Assembly (NCBI RefSeq): GCF_020880815.1
Contig: NZ_JAJITD010000025.1
Location: forward strand, 1-64,000
DNA length: 64,000 nt
Origin: Paraburkholderia sejongensis
Lineage (GTDB): Bacteria > Pseudomonadota > Gammaproteobacteria > Burkholderiales > Burkholderiaceae
Reading direction: 5' to 3'
Shown: in pieces, positions 42,230-50,151 of the stretch
Layout: each line of letters opens with the position of its first letter
How positions within the stretch are numbered: the first letter of the stretch is position 1
Made by a program: the position numbers and the translations under genes
Notes under the pieces: model-generated
What the model was told of the DNA's origin: nothing
The model's database searches: none
Seen by the model: only the letters and a program-made list of their open reading frames with translations

Positions 42230-42331
42230 TGCGGCCTGTCTCCAAACCCATGCAAGCGGGTTGCTGCGGTTAAGCGGCGCTGTGTCTGGCGAGCGTCTGG
42301 AACGACTATAATTCCTGCGTCGATAGCATCT

Positions 42332-42350
42332 CAATCCGTTGTTGGGATTG
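42332..42350. promoter_or_regulatory. LysR-type dyad between rhaM and the LysR gene
   Basis: CAATCC-GTTGTTG-GGATTG is a perfect 6-bp inverted repeat and contains ATC-N9-GAT, a form of the LysR T-N11-A box. It lies 32 bases ahead of the LysR ATG and about 100 bases from rhaM, the normal place for an autoregulatory and activation site. Confidence 0.5.
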
Positions 42351-42381
42351 GGCGATCCACAAACCGAATCGCACGGGCATC

Positions 42382-43395
42382 ATGAGCCAATATTCAGCCG
42401 CCGTTGCCCTCGTCAACCGGCTCAAGTTCAAGCACCTCGCACTGCTCGTCGCACTCGACGACACCCGCAATCTTCATCAGGCCGCCGAAACCGTCAACGT
42501 CGCGCAACCGAGCGCGAGCCGCATGCTCGGCGACATCGAAGAAGCGTTCGGCTTCCTGCTGTTCGAACGCAACGCGCGCGGCATGACGCCGACTCCACTC
42601 GGCGTCGTCACACTTGCCTACGCGCGCCGTGCACTCACCGAACTGACGCGCTTCGCCGAAGATCTCGAAGTCAAACGGCGTGGCGGACATGGACAGTTGA
42701 CCGTCGGCGCGATCATGGGCGCCGCGCCCGATCTGCTGGCGATGGCGGTCGCCGCGCTGAAGACCGAAAGCCCGCTGCTCAACGTGCGCATTCTCGGCGA
42801 AACGAGCGACCAGGTCGTGCAGTTGTTGCATCGCCGCGAGGTAGATCTTGCGTTGGGCCGCCTGACCAATCCGCTTCAGCACAACGACTTCGGCTTCGAG
42901 CCGCTCGCGCGCGAAACGCTGTTGCTGGTCGTGCGCGCGGTGCATCCGCTCGCGCGGCGCACTCGTATTACGTTGCGCGAACTGGTCGACTGGCCGTGGG
43001 TCGCGCAGCCGGTCACGAGTCCGGCGCGCGTGCTGTTCGAGGAAGAACTTGCGCGCGCGGGGCTCGCGACGCCGGTCAATCTGACCGAATGCGCGTCGAT
43101 CTTCGCGACGCTGCAACTGCTCGAAAACTACGACGCGGTTGCGATGCTGCCCGAATCGGTCGTACGCGATCACCTGCGCGGCGCACTGCTGGTCGCGCTG
43201 CCGCTCGAAATCGGCAAGAGCCTCGCGGGCTTCGGCATCCTGACGCGCAAAGAAGAAGCGCTCGCCGAACCGGCGCTGCGTTTCATCGAACTGCTGCGCG
43301 GTTTCTCGTCCAGGCTCGCGCGCGACAACCTGCTCGACGCGGTAGATACACCGATCGCGCCGCATACGCTGAGCACGCCCAGTGCGGTCGATTAA
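42382..43395 (+). CDS. LysR-family regulator of rhamnose catabolism
   Basis: 337 residues. N-terminal winged helix HLALLVALDDTRNLHQAAETVNVAQPSASRMLGDIEEAFGFLLFERNARGMTPTPLG (about 18-75), then a LysR substrate domain with GQLTVGAIMGAAPDLL and the GalR/GbpR-like sugar-regulator pattern (SQVVQLLHRREVDLALGRL-like). It is encoded inside the rhamnose cluster, divergent from rhaM and tail-to-tail (19 bases) with the rhamnose dehydrogenase gene, so it most probably regulates the cluster. Most bacterial rhamnose systems instead use AraC, DeoR or LacI regulators. Confidence 0.85.
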   Translation: MSQYSAAVALVNRLKFKHLALLVALDDTRNLHQAAETVNVAQPSASRMLGDIEEAFGFLLFERNARGMTPTPLGVVTLAYARRALTELTRFAEDLEVKRRGGHGQLTVGAIMGAAPDLLAMAVAALKTESPLLNVRILGETSDQVVQLLHRREVDLALGRLTNPLQHNDFGFEPLARETLLLVVRAVHPLARRTRITLRELVDWPWVAQPVTSPARVLFEEELARAGLATPVNLTECASIFATLQLLENYDAVAMLPESVVRDHLRGALLVALPLEIGKSLAGFGILTRKEEALAEPALRFIELLRGFSSRLARDNLLDAVDTPIAPHTLSTPSAVD

Positions 43396-43414
43396 CGGAC
43401 GCATCGCGCGCCGC

Positions 43415-44197
43415 TCATTGCAGATTCACGAACAGCCCGCCGTCGACCAATAACGCGGCGCCGGTCACATAGCGCGCGCGGTCCGATGCGAGAAACACCA
43501 CGCAATCGGCAACGTCGTCCGGACGGCCGAGCCGGCCGAGCGGAATGCGCTTCTCGAAGTAGGCTTTCTTTTCTTCGTCGGCGAGATCGTCGGCATTCAA
43601 ATCTGTCGCGATCGTGCCGGGCATCACCGAATTGCATCGGATACCGAACGGTCCCAGCGCAATCGCGCACGACTGCATCAGCGAATGCACGCCGGCCTTG
43701 GTCGGCGTGTAATGCGTCTGCATCCCGCCGCCGACCAATGCGCTGATCGAACTGGTCGCGACAATCGCGCCGCCGCTGCCCTGCTTCTTCATCTGCTGCG
43801 CGGCCGCCTGGGTCACGAAGAATGCGCCGTTCAGATTCACCGCGACCGTCGCTTCGAGCACGTCGGCCGGCATGTCGAGAAACGCGTGGAATGGACAGAT
43901 GCCGGCATTGCTCGCGAGCACGTCGACGCGGCCGAACGCATCGACCGTGCGCCGCACCAGTTCCTGACCGGTATCGCGGGCGGCGACATTACCCTCGACC
44001 GCGATCGCGCGCCGGCCAAGCGCTTCGATTTCGCCGATTACTTCCTCGACGGCCGAGCTGCGCCCATACGATGCGTCGTTATCGCCCCAGTAGTTGATCG
44101 CCACGTCCGCGCCCTCGCGCGCGCAGGCCACCGCAATCGCGCGGCCGATGCCGCGTGAACCGCCGGTGACGATCACGACCTTGTCCTTGAGCAGCAC
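43415..44197 (-). CDS. L-rhamnose 1-dehydrogenase (SDR family)
   Basis: 260 residues of the classical SDR family: coenzyme site TGGSRGIGRAIAVACAREGADVAINYWG, NAG motif (LASNAGICPF), catalytic Ser-Tyr-Lys with YTPTKAG, and the C-terminal GAALLVDGGLF. The insertion NYWGDNDASYGRSSAVEEVIGEIEALG and overall sequence match bacterial L-rhamnose-1-dehydrogenases, which oxidise L-rhamnose to L-rhamnono-lactone. The context supports this. RBS (AAGGAGAG) precedes the start. Confidence 0.83.
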   Translation of the reverse strand: MLLKDKVVIVTGGSRGIGRAIAVACAREGADVAINYWGDNDASYGRSSAVEEVIGEIEALGRRAIAVEGNVAARDTGQELVRRTVDAFGRVDVLASNAGICPFHAFLDMPADVLEATVAVNLNGAFFVTQAAAQQMKKQGSGGAIVATSSISALVGGGMQTHYTPTKAGVHSLMQSCAIALGPFGIRCNSVMPGTIATDLNADDLADEEKKAYFEKRIPLGRLGRPDDVADCVVFLASDRARYVTGAALLVDGGLFVNLQ

Positions 44198-44279
44198 GTC
44201 ACTCTCCTTTGCGTCGAAGTCTGTTTTACTGCCGCGTCGCCGCGCTCATGCTCCGATGAGCTCGATGCGTCTCGAACAT

Positions 44280-45458
44280 TCAATGCTGATACGGCCGCGC
44301 AAGCGCGCATTCCGGATTGAGCCGCACGCCGAAGCCCGGCGTGTCCGGCACTTTCATCCGGCCGTTGACGGGCACCGGTTCGTCGAGCAACAACGGGTTG
44401 AACATCGGCACGACCTGATCGGCTTGCGGCGCCATCATCAGGAATTCGGAGAATGGCGAGTTGTGGCGCGTGACGACGAAATGGTAGCTGTACACCGACG
44501 ACCCATGCGGCACCACCATTACATTGTGCGCATCGGCGAGCGCGGAAATCTTGATCAGCTCGGTGATGCCGCCGCACCAACCGACGTCGGGCTGAATCAG
44601 ATCGCAGCACTGCATTTCGAGCAGCAACCTGAAGCCCCAGCGCGTCGCCTCATGCTCGCCGGTGGACACCATCATGCCGCGCGGCACGTTGCGGCGCAGT
44701 TCGGCGTAACCCCAGTAATCGTCGGGCGGCAAACACTCTTCCAGCCATTTGAGTCCGTATTCACGCGCGCGTTGCGCGAGCCGCGTCGCATAGCGCACGT
44801 CGAGACTCATCCAGCAGTCGTACATCAGCCAGAAGTCGTCACCGACGCGGCTGCGCATTTCGGCGAGCTTGTCGAGGTTCTGCCGCAGTCCCGTTTCACC
44901 CTCGGCGGGACCATGCTGCAACGGCAGCTTGCCGCCGATAAAACCCATCTTCTTCGCCAGATCGGGGCGCGCGCCCGTTGCATAGAACTCCAGCTCGTCG
45001 CGCACCGGTCCGCCCAATAATTGGTACACCGGTTCTTTGCGCACTTTCGCGAGCAGATCCCATAGCGCGAGATCGACGCCGGAAATGGTATTGAGCACGA
45101 CGCCCTTGCGGCCGTAATACAGCGTCGCGAAGTACATCTGATCCCACATCTTCTCGATGTCGGTAACGAGCTGCCCTTCGAGAAAACGCGCGAGATGCTT
45201 TTCGACGATGAACGCGCCGATCTCGCCGCCGGTGGTTACCGCGAAGCCGACCGTGCCGTCGCTCGCTTCGATCTCGACGACCAGCGTGCCGAGTACATTG
45301 ATGCCGAACGACTGGCGGCTCTGGCGATACTCGGGATAACGCGCCATCGGCGTCGCAATGTGATCGTCGATCCAGTGGCCGCCGGCCTGGTCGTGATAGT
45401 CCGCACCGCCGCCGCGAACGATGAAGGCACGCACGTGCCGGATGGTAGGCATGGCCAT
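44280..45458 (-). CDS. rhmD: L-rhamnonate dehydratase
   Basis: 392 residues of the enolase superfamily. MAMPTIRHVRAFIVRGGGADYHDQAGGHWIDDHIATPMARYPEY is near-diagnostic for RhmD. Metal ligands sit in YDCWMSLD, WLEECLPPDDYWGY and STGEHE; the catalytic histidine is in VPHGSSVYSYHF. It dehydrates L-rhamnonate to 2-keto-3-deoxy-L-rhamnonate. GGAG lies 8 bases ahead of the ATG. The 130-base spacer upstream carries a 12-base tandem repeat. Confidence 0.93.
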   Translation of the reverse strand: MAMPTIRHVRAFIVRGGGADYHDQAGGHWIDDHIATPMARYPEYRQSRQSFGINVLGTLVVEIEASDGTVGFAVTTGGEIGAFIVEKHLARFLEGQLVTDIEKMWDQMYFATLYYGRKGVVLNTISGVDLALWDLLAKVRKEPVYQLLGGPVRDELEFYATGARPDLAKKMGFIGGKLPLQHGPAEGETGLRQNLDKLAEMRSRVGDDFWLMYDCWMSLDVRYATRLAQRAREYGLKWLEECLPPDDYWGYAELRRNVPRGMMVSTGEHEATRWGFRLLLEMQCCDLIQPDVGWCGGITELIKISALADAHNVMVVPHGSSVYSYHFVVTRHNSPFSEFLMMAPQADQVVPMFNPLLLDEPVPVNGRMKVPDTPGFGVRLNPECALARPYQH

Positions 45459-45491
45459 GAAAGGACTCCGGTGAGGAATGCGTAAGGCAGC

Positions 45492-45551
45492 GTGCGACGC
45501 TGCGTGCGACGCTGCGTGCGAGTTTGCGTGCGAATCTGCGTGCGAATCTGC
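45492..45551. repeat. Five tandem 12-bp repeats upstream of rhmD
   Basis: Five consecutive units: GTGCGACGCTGC twice, GTGCGAGTTTGC once, GTGCGAATCTGC twice, with a decayed sixth. They fill about half of the spacer between the SDR stop and the rhmD start, 34 bases ahead of the rhmD ATG and so within the mRNA leader if the genes are co-transcribed. Confidence 0.85.
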
Positions 45552-45588
45552 GTGAATAGCGCGCGCAGGACGCGAATGCAGCGCGCGC

Positions 45589-46341
45589 TCAGTAAGTCGC
45601 GCGGCCGCCGGACAGGTCGAATACCGCGCCGGTGCTGAACGCGCAGTCTTCGGAGGACAGCCACAGGATCAGCGACGCCGCTTCTTCCGGCAGCAGGAAA
45701 CGGTTCATTGGAATCTTCGCGAGCATGTAGTCGATATGCTGTTGCGACATCGAATCGAAGATTTCGGTTTTGGCCGCGGCCGGTGTGACCGCATTGACAA
45801 GAATATTTTTGGTCGCCAGTTCCTTGCCGAGCGATTTGGTCAGTCCGATCAAACCCGCTTTCGACGCACTGTAGTGCGAAGCATTCGGATTGCCCTCCTT
45901 GCCGGCCACCGAAGCGATATTCACGATGCGTCCATAACCCTGCTTCAGCATCTGCGGGACTACCGCGCGACAGGTCAGATACGGGCCGATCAGATTCACG
46001 TCGATCACGCGGCGCCAGATTTCGGGTTCGAGTTCCCACGTGGTGCCGTTGCCGCCGGTGATGCCCGCGCAGTTGATCAGCACGTCGATCGCGCCGTGTT
46101 CGCCGACCGTTTGCGCGGTGGCGTGCGCAACCGCGGCCTCGTCGGTCAACTCGACAGTGACCGCGCTGACCTTGCCGAGTTCGGCCAGCTCGCGCCGACT
46201 GCGCGCGAGGCGTTCGCTATCGACGTCCCACAGCGCAACCGACGCGCCCGAGCGCAACGCCCGCTGCGCAACCGCATAGCCGATGCCGCGCGCGCCGCCG
46301 GTGATGACGACCGCGCGCCCCTCCAGATCGATCCGATTCAT
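45589..46341 (-). CDS. SDR dehydrogenase, probably 2-keto-3-deoxy-L-rhamnonate 4-dehydrogenase
   Basis: 250 residues, classical SDR: TGGARGIGYAVAQRALRSGASVALWDVD, INCAGITGGNG, Ser in NIASVAGKEGNPN and YSASK. Related to the KDR 4-dehydrogenase (LRA5-type) group and encoded directly upstream of rhmD. It would oxidise 2-keto-3-deoxy-L-rhamnonate to the 2,4-diketo acid for cleavage to pyruvate and lactate. Specificity is assigned from context. First gene of this minus-strand catabolic set. Confidence 0.8.
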   Translation of the reverse strand: MNRIDLEGRAVVITGGARGIGYAVAQRALRSGASVALWDVDSERLARSRRELAELGKVSAVTVELTDEAAVAHATAQTVGEHGAIDVLINCAGITGGNGTTWELEPEIWRRVIDVNLIGPYLTCRAVVPQMLKQGYGRIVNIASVAGKEGNPNASHYSASKAGLIGLTKSLGKELATKNILVNAVTPAAAKTEIFDSMSQQHIDYMLAKIPMNRFLLPEEAASLILWLSSEDCAFSTGAVFDLSGGRATY

Positions 46342-46543
46342 TGCCGTGCTCCTGTGGGCGGCCGTGCGGCGCGCCGTCGTCTGTTTATATCGCTGCTGCC
46401 GTATTCGACGTCTGGGTCAAATATACGGGGGCCGCGATACAGCAACAATTCGACTATTGGAGCGGGCGATATCAAAAGTGAATCGGCAGGCCGGCGCGCT
46501 TGATACGCCGCTTGCTGCCGGTCCGACGCCTTTCGGGCAGACG

Positions 46544-46777
46544 TTATTCGTCCGCCGCGACGAACAGCATCGAGACATACAGAATGGTCGACACGACGAT
46601 AATGCCGACGCCGATCAGCACCTTGGTGCGATCGAAATAGAGACCGCCCTTGATCACCACGCCGATCCCGGCGACCGCCGACAAGGTGCCGAACGCCGCG
46701 AGGCCGACGTGGATCTTGCTGCGGATCAGCCGCCGACGCTCCGCTTCGGGTGTGGATTGCGTTTGCTTCGGTTCCAT
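46544..46777 (-). CDS. Small membrane protein of unknown function
   Basis: 77 residues: a charged N-terminus (EPKQTQSTPEAERRRLIRSKIHVG) then two hydrophobic helices (LAAFGTLSAVAGIGVVIKGGLYF; VLIGVGIIVVSTILYVSMLFV). GAAGGAG precedes the ATG by about 7 bases. I recognise no family. Downstream of and unrelated to the rhamnose genes. Confidence 0.65.
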   Translation of the reverse strand: MEPKQTQSTPEAERRRLIRSKIHVGLAAFGTLSAVAGIGVVIKGGLYFDRTKVLIGVGIIVVSTILYVSMLFVAADE

Positions 46778-46935
46778 GCCGTGCTCCTTCGCAGGCGGCG
46801 CGCCGGTGGCGCCAATCGGGCCGGGCGCCCTGCCGGCGCCCGCCGCCCGGTGCACGCGCCGCGTGATCGGCTTCGCTGATGCCGACCCACGCCGCGCGCG
46901 GCGATACGCTTGAACGTATCCGTTTCGCTCTACCT

Positions 46936-47535
46936 CTAATCGCGCGACACCGACGCGGCCGCGGCCGATACGAATACCGCGCGCACCGAATCGCCGACCT
47001 TCAAACGTTCGAGCGCGACTTCCGGCGACACGTCGAGCGTTTCCGTGCGGGTCGGACCGCGCAACGTGATCGTGCGATTCTTGCGATCGATCTGGCGTAT
47101 CGTCGCCACCACTTCGACGCGCCGCGCCGACGCGACCACGCCGTTGGCCGCCGGCTGCGTGAGTTCGGTGTCGATCCGCTGGCGAATGCCGCGCGCCGCG
47201 AGTTTGTCGACGCCGATCAGCACCGCCTTCTTGTACGCAATTGTCACCAGGTCGCCGATCCGCAGCTTGCTCACGTCCGCGGCTTGCGGATTCACGTCGA
47301 ACGTCTCCACGCCGCCTTCCGGGCCCATCAGCGTCACACTGTTGGTGGCCGGATCGATCGCCACGACGCGCGCCTGCACATGCAGCAGCGCGGCCGCGCC
47401 GACTGCCTGCTGCTCAGTCCCGGGCGCCGGGTTCTGCTGCGCGAGCGCCGGCCCCGCTGTCGCCGCGGTCAGCGTCAACGCCACCGCAATCGCCTTCATG
47501 CGCGCGAACCGCGAATCCGATCTATTGCAAGCCAT
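46936..47535 (-). CDS. Predicted periplasmic protein of unknown function
   Basis: 199 residues with a signal peptide (KAIAVALTLTAATAGPALA). The mature part has two similar beta-rich halves: QARVVAIDPATNSVTLMGPEGGVETFDVNPQAADVSKLRIGDLV and EVVATIRQIDRKNRTITLRGPTRTETLDVSPEVALERLKVGDSV, so the protein looks like an internal duplication of an OB-like unit. AAAAGGAG precedes the ATG. No known function; the repeat is common in Burkholderiales exported proteins. Confidence 0.72.
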   Translation of the reverse strand: MACNRSDSRFARMKAIAVALTLTAATAGPALAQQNPAPGTEQQAVGAAALLHVQARVVAIDPATNSVTLMGPEGGVETFDVNPQAADVSKLRIGDLVTIAYKKAVLIGVDKLAARGIRQRIDTELTQPAANGVVASARRVEVVATIRQIDRKNRTITLRGPTRTETLDVSPEVALERLKVGDSVRAVFVSAAAASVSRD

Positions 47536-48376
47536 CACATTCTCCTTTTGACTACGTCGGTAGTACGGCAAAAAACTGTTCTTATCGGCATGGCCGGCGC
47601 AAGACGATGCCTATGCACGGCGGTTGGATTTTCCGTATATGCGTTGACGGCAAAACCGCCGCTCGCGCGAGCATTAAAAATGGCGAATGGGGCAGTTAAT
47701 CCGCTTTTAGTCGAAATCTGCCCGCGCTGTGGACATAAGGGCGCTTCGACCCGGACGCGTCGCAATACGTAAAGCAATCTCGTACGGAAAAACCTGAGGG
47801 GGCGATACGCGGGCGGAGCCGCGACGCAACCGCCGCGGCCTTTGTGGCGGGCGGCGCACGCGGAACCGCGCGGGTGGACGTCCGCTTGCATGGGCATCAG
47901 CGGACGCGGGAACGACTAGTCATAACACTTTCCTCGCAAGGACATCGATTACCGTTAGGCGCAAATGAATCGGCCCGGAAATAAATAAGGTTATGACTGT
48001 CTTGAACTGTCCGGCGATGCTAGCAAACGCGTCGGGGAATGGCAAGGCAGGCCCCACGGCCGCGCATAAGCACCAGATCCGCGAATCGAGGCCAGCGCAA
48101 TGCACCATTAAATTCGCATTCCCATAGCACGGTTCGTGTCGAAGCTGGTGTAAAAAGATGCGTAAATATCCTTAACGATTCTTCCGGTGGGTTAACACGC
48201 ATTTCGCATCGGTAGAGACAAAAAATTGTCGTCAATTCCCGCGATACTTTGCATGCCGCCCAATGTCCGTGCAATAACGGCCCCCGGGCGAAAGGAAAGC
48301 AAAGCAGGCACAGCGCTTGCTGGGAAACCGCGTCAACTTTTACCGCACACCATTCGTTATCCAAAGGACACCGCAT
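47536..48376. other. 841-base region without a convincing gene
   Basis: Open frames on either strand lack ribosome sites and protein-like composition. An AT-rich stretch near 47910-48010 contains AGTCATAAC (47918-47926) and its inverted copy GTTATGACT (47990-47998). The end of the region carries the ribosome site for the next gene. Confidence 0.5.
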
Positions 48377-48655
48377 ATGATTACTGCCCGCCCCTGCACC
48401 GCCGCCTGTGTGATCGACGGTCGCCTCGTCACGCTGACGTTCCATCCGGACAACGTCGTGCTGCGGATTGCCGATTCGTCCGGCGCGTGTCTGCGGGAGA
48501 CTCGCTGGCATGGCACGTGGCGCTCACTGCTGGATGAATTCCGCGGGTATTACGAAGCGGCCGGAAGCAGCGCAAGCGCGCCCGGCGTCGAAGCGCTGGT
48601 CGCGCAACTGGGCGAGCCCGCCGGCCGCGCGCCGCGCGAACCGGCGCTTGCATGA
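48377..48655 (+). CDS. Conserved small protein of unknown function
   Basis: 92 residues, soluble (MITARPCTAACVIDGRLVTLTFHPDN...). AAAGGAC precedes the ATG by about 9 bases. A beta-strand-rich N-terminal half (VIDGRLVTLTFHPDNVVLRIAD) is followed by a helical segment (WRSLLDEFRGYYEAAG). Family not recognised. Confidence 0.55.
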   Translation: MITARPCTAACVIDGRLVTLTFHPDNVVLRIADSSGACLRETRWHGTWRSLLDEFRGYYEAAGSSASAPGVEALVAQLGEPAGRAPREPALA

Positions 48656-48743
48656 CAGAGGACGAAGCGCGGCGCGTCGTGGCGAGCGTCGGTTATCGCG
48701 CGCGCCGCGGCCGCTGCCGCTATCGTTGGCACTGAAGCAACGC

Positions 48744-49052
48744 TTATTGGCCGAAATACACGTTGCAGCCGGAGCCGATCGCGCAGGCTTGCGCGTGGCG
48801 GCCGCCCGTTTCCGCGTGCCCCGCGGCGACGCCGCCATAAGCGGTGTTCTGTATCGGTTGCTGGCGCGACTGCCAGCCCTGTCCCAACGATATGTCGGTA
48901 GTCGCCTGCGCCGATTCGTTCGCGTTCTGCTGCATTACCGCATGGGCCGGCATCGCGGCGTCCGGCGGCCCGCCCGGCTCCGCGGCGCTAGCGGTCCTGG
49001 GGATCAGAAACAGCAACGCGCTGGCGGCGATCATCAATACACGTAATTTCAT
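48744..49052 (-). CDS. Small exported protein of unknown function
   Basis: 102 residues. Clear signal peptide (MKLRVLMIAASALLFLIPRTASA); the mature part is polar and low in predicted structure, with two cysteines near the C-terminus (ACAIGSGCNVYF) that could form a disulfide. GAGGAG lies about 9 bases ahead of the ATG. No family recognised. Confidence 0.6.
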   Translation of the reverse strand: MKLRVLMIAASALLFLIPRTASAAEPGGPPDAAMPAHAVMQQNANESAQATTDISLGQGWQSRQQPIQNTAYGGVAAGHAETGGRHAQACAIGSGCNVYFGQ

Positions 49053-49818
49053 TTCCGGAACTCCTCGACTCCGGCGCAGCAGTGTTCGTCCTCCAGAACA
49101 ATGGATCCGCGTGGGCGAAAGCGAGATTGCCCACGACAGCGGGGAACGGATCGATGCCAATGCGCCACTGCCGCGACGGGTCATCGAACTAAACAGATAA
49201 AGAATTGCCGCCTCTTCACTCGGGAAATGGCCGCTGGAGGCGAGCTGTCAGTCTGCATTGCGCAGTTTTTCGTAGTTCTTTTATAGTTCGCACATCGGGG
49301 AATTCAATCCGGAGCTGCGAGAGATGTGGTCAATTGCCCACACCGTTCGATAAACCGCATTGGTCGGCAAAATCGGCGTGAACAAAACGTGCTTTGTGCG
49401 CGCATTGCGTTATGATGTCGCTATAACGCACAAGAAGCGGCGCCCGCACACCGGCGAAAGTCCGGTGAAAGACGGACAGCGTGGAGTGATCCCAGCCATT
49501 CGCAATCATTGCATCGAAACACGGTTTCTTCTTTGCCGGACGTCAGGTCTACCGGCCTCGTTCGCCGCGCTGTGACATGCTGAACTATTTGCAGATCGAC
49601 ATACTCAGTTTGATGGTCGGATTTTCAGGCGGCCGCCTTTGGCGCAGCCCGCTTTGCAATTCGGAGAGCAACGTTTTTTAACGGCGCTCATGGCCTTCAC
49701 TTCACTCGACAACCCGATCGCGGGCCGACCCTCTCTGGTTTGGGGCGCGATGCTTCGCAGCTTTTTCCTGCATCCGTCAATGACGGAATGCGGCACGATT
49801 TAGAAGGACGAATATCTT
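49053..49818. other. 766-base intergenic region with inverted repeats
   Basis: No trustworthy coding frame. It holds an 8-bp dyad at 49406-49430 and a 6-bp hairpin with a 7-base loop at 49449-49467. The H-NS-like gene begins at its right end with an AAGGACG ribosome site. Confidence 0.5.
49406..49430. promoter_or_regulatory. 8-bp inverted repeat, putative operator
   Basis: TGCGTTAT-N9-ATAACGCA is a perfect 8-bp dyad overlapping a TATGAT -10-like hexamer. Arms are AT-rich at the centre side, as for dimeric repressors. No regulator gene is adjacent, unless the downstream H-NS-like protein is involved. Confidence 0.35.
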
Positions 49819-50151
49819 ATGGACGAAAGAAAGCGGGATAGCATGATTGCGTATCTCCGCCATCGTATGGAAGAGTTTGGTATCAAACCAGACGACCTTG
49901 CCGCGGCGCTCGCGTCCGAGTCGATGGCCAAAAAGGCCGAGCGCTATCGCAGCGCGACCGGAGACAGCTGGGACGGAAACGGCGAAATGCCCCAATGGCT
50001 GAAGCAGGCAATCAGCGCAGGCCAGAGCATCGAGCATTTCGAACTGGTGGTGGACAAGCCGGCGCCTGCCGTGCCGCAACCGAAAAAACAGGTGGATTGG
50101 TCGAACGATCCATTCGCCGGTACGCGACTTGCGCGCCCCGGTAACCGCTAG
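49819..50151 (+). CDS. H-NS-like nucleoid protein, divergent
   Basis: 110 residues. RDSMIAYLRHRMEEFGIKPDDLAAALA resembles the coiled N-terminal part of Burkholderiales H-NS-family proteins. YRSATGDSWDGNGEMPQWLKQAISAGQSIEHFEL corresponds to the C-terminal DNA-binding domain (usual form: T-W-x-G-x-G-R-x-P-x-W). The core arginine of the minor-groove-binding loop is replaced (NGE instead of QGR/RGR), so normal AT-rich DNA binding is doubtful. AAGGACG precedes the ATG. Alternatively an H-NS antagonist or an unrelated small protein. Confidence 0.65.
   Translation: MDERKRDSMIAYLRHRMEEFGIKPDDLAAALASESMAKKAERYRSATGDSWDGNGEMPQWLKQAISAGQSIEHFELVVDKPAPAVPQPKKQVDWSNDPFAGTRLARPGNR

Noticed and set aside
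47535..47897. 120-codon minus-strand frame ahead of the periplasmic protein
   Set aside because: No start signals and an arginine-rich, non-globular composition.
49441..49490. Hairpin with CGAAAG loop resembling part of an FMN or cobalamin riboswitch
   Set aside because: The other conserved elements of both riboswitches are missing and no vitamin gene follows.
49360..49575. 71-codon open frame
   Set aside because: No ribosome site, overlaps inverted repeats and does not read like a protein.
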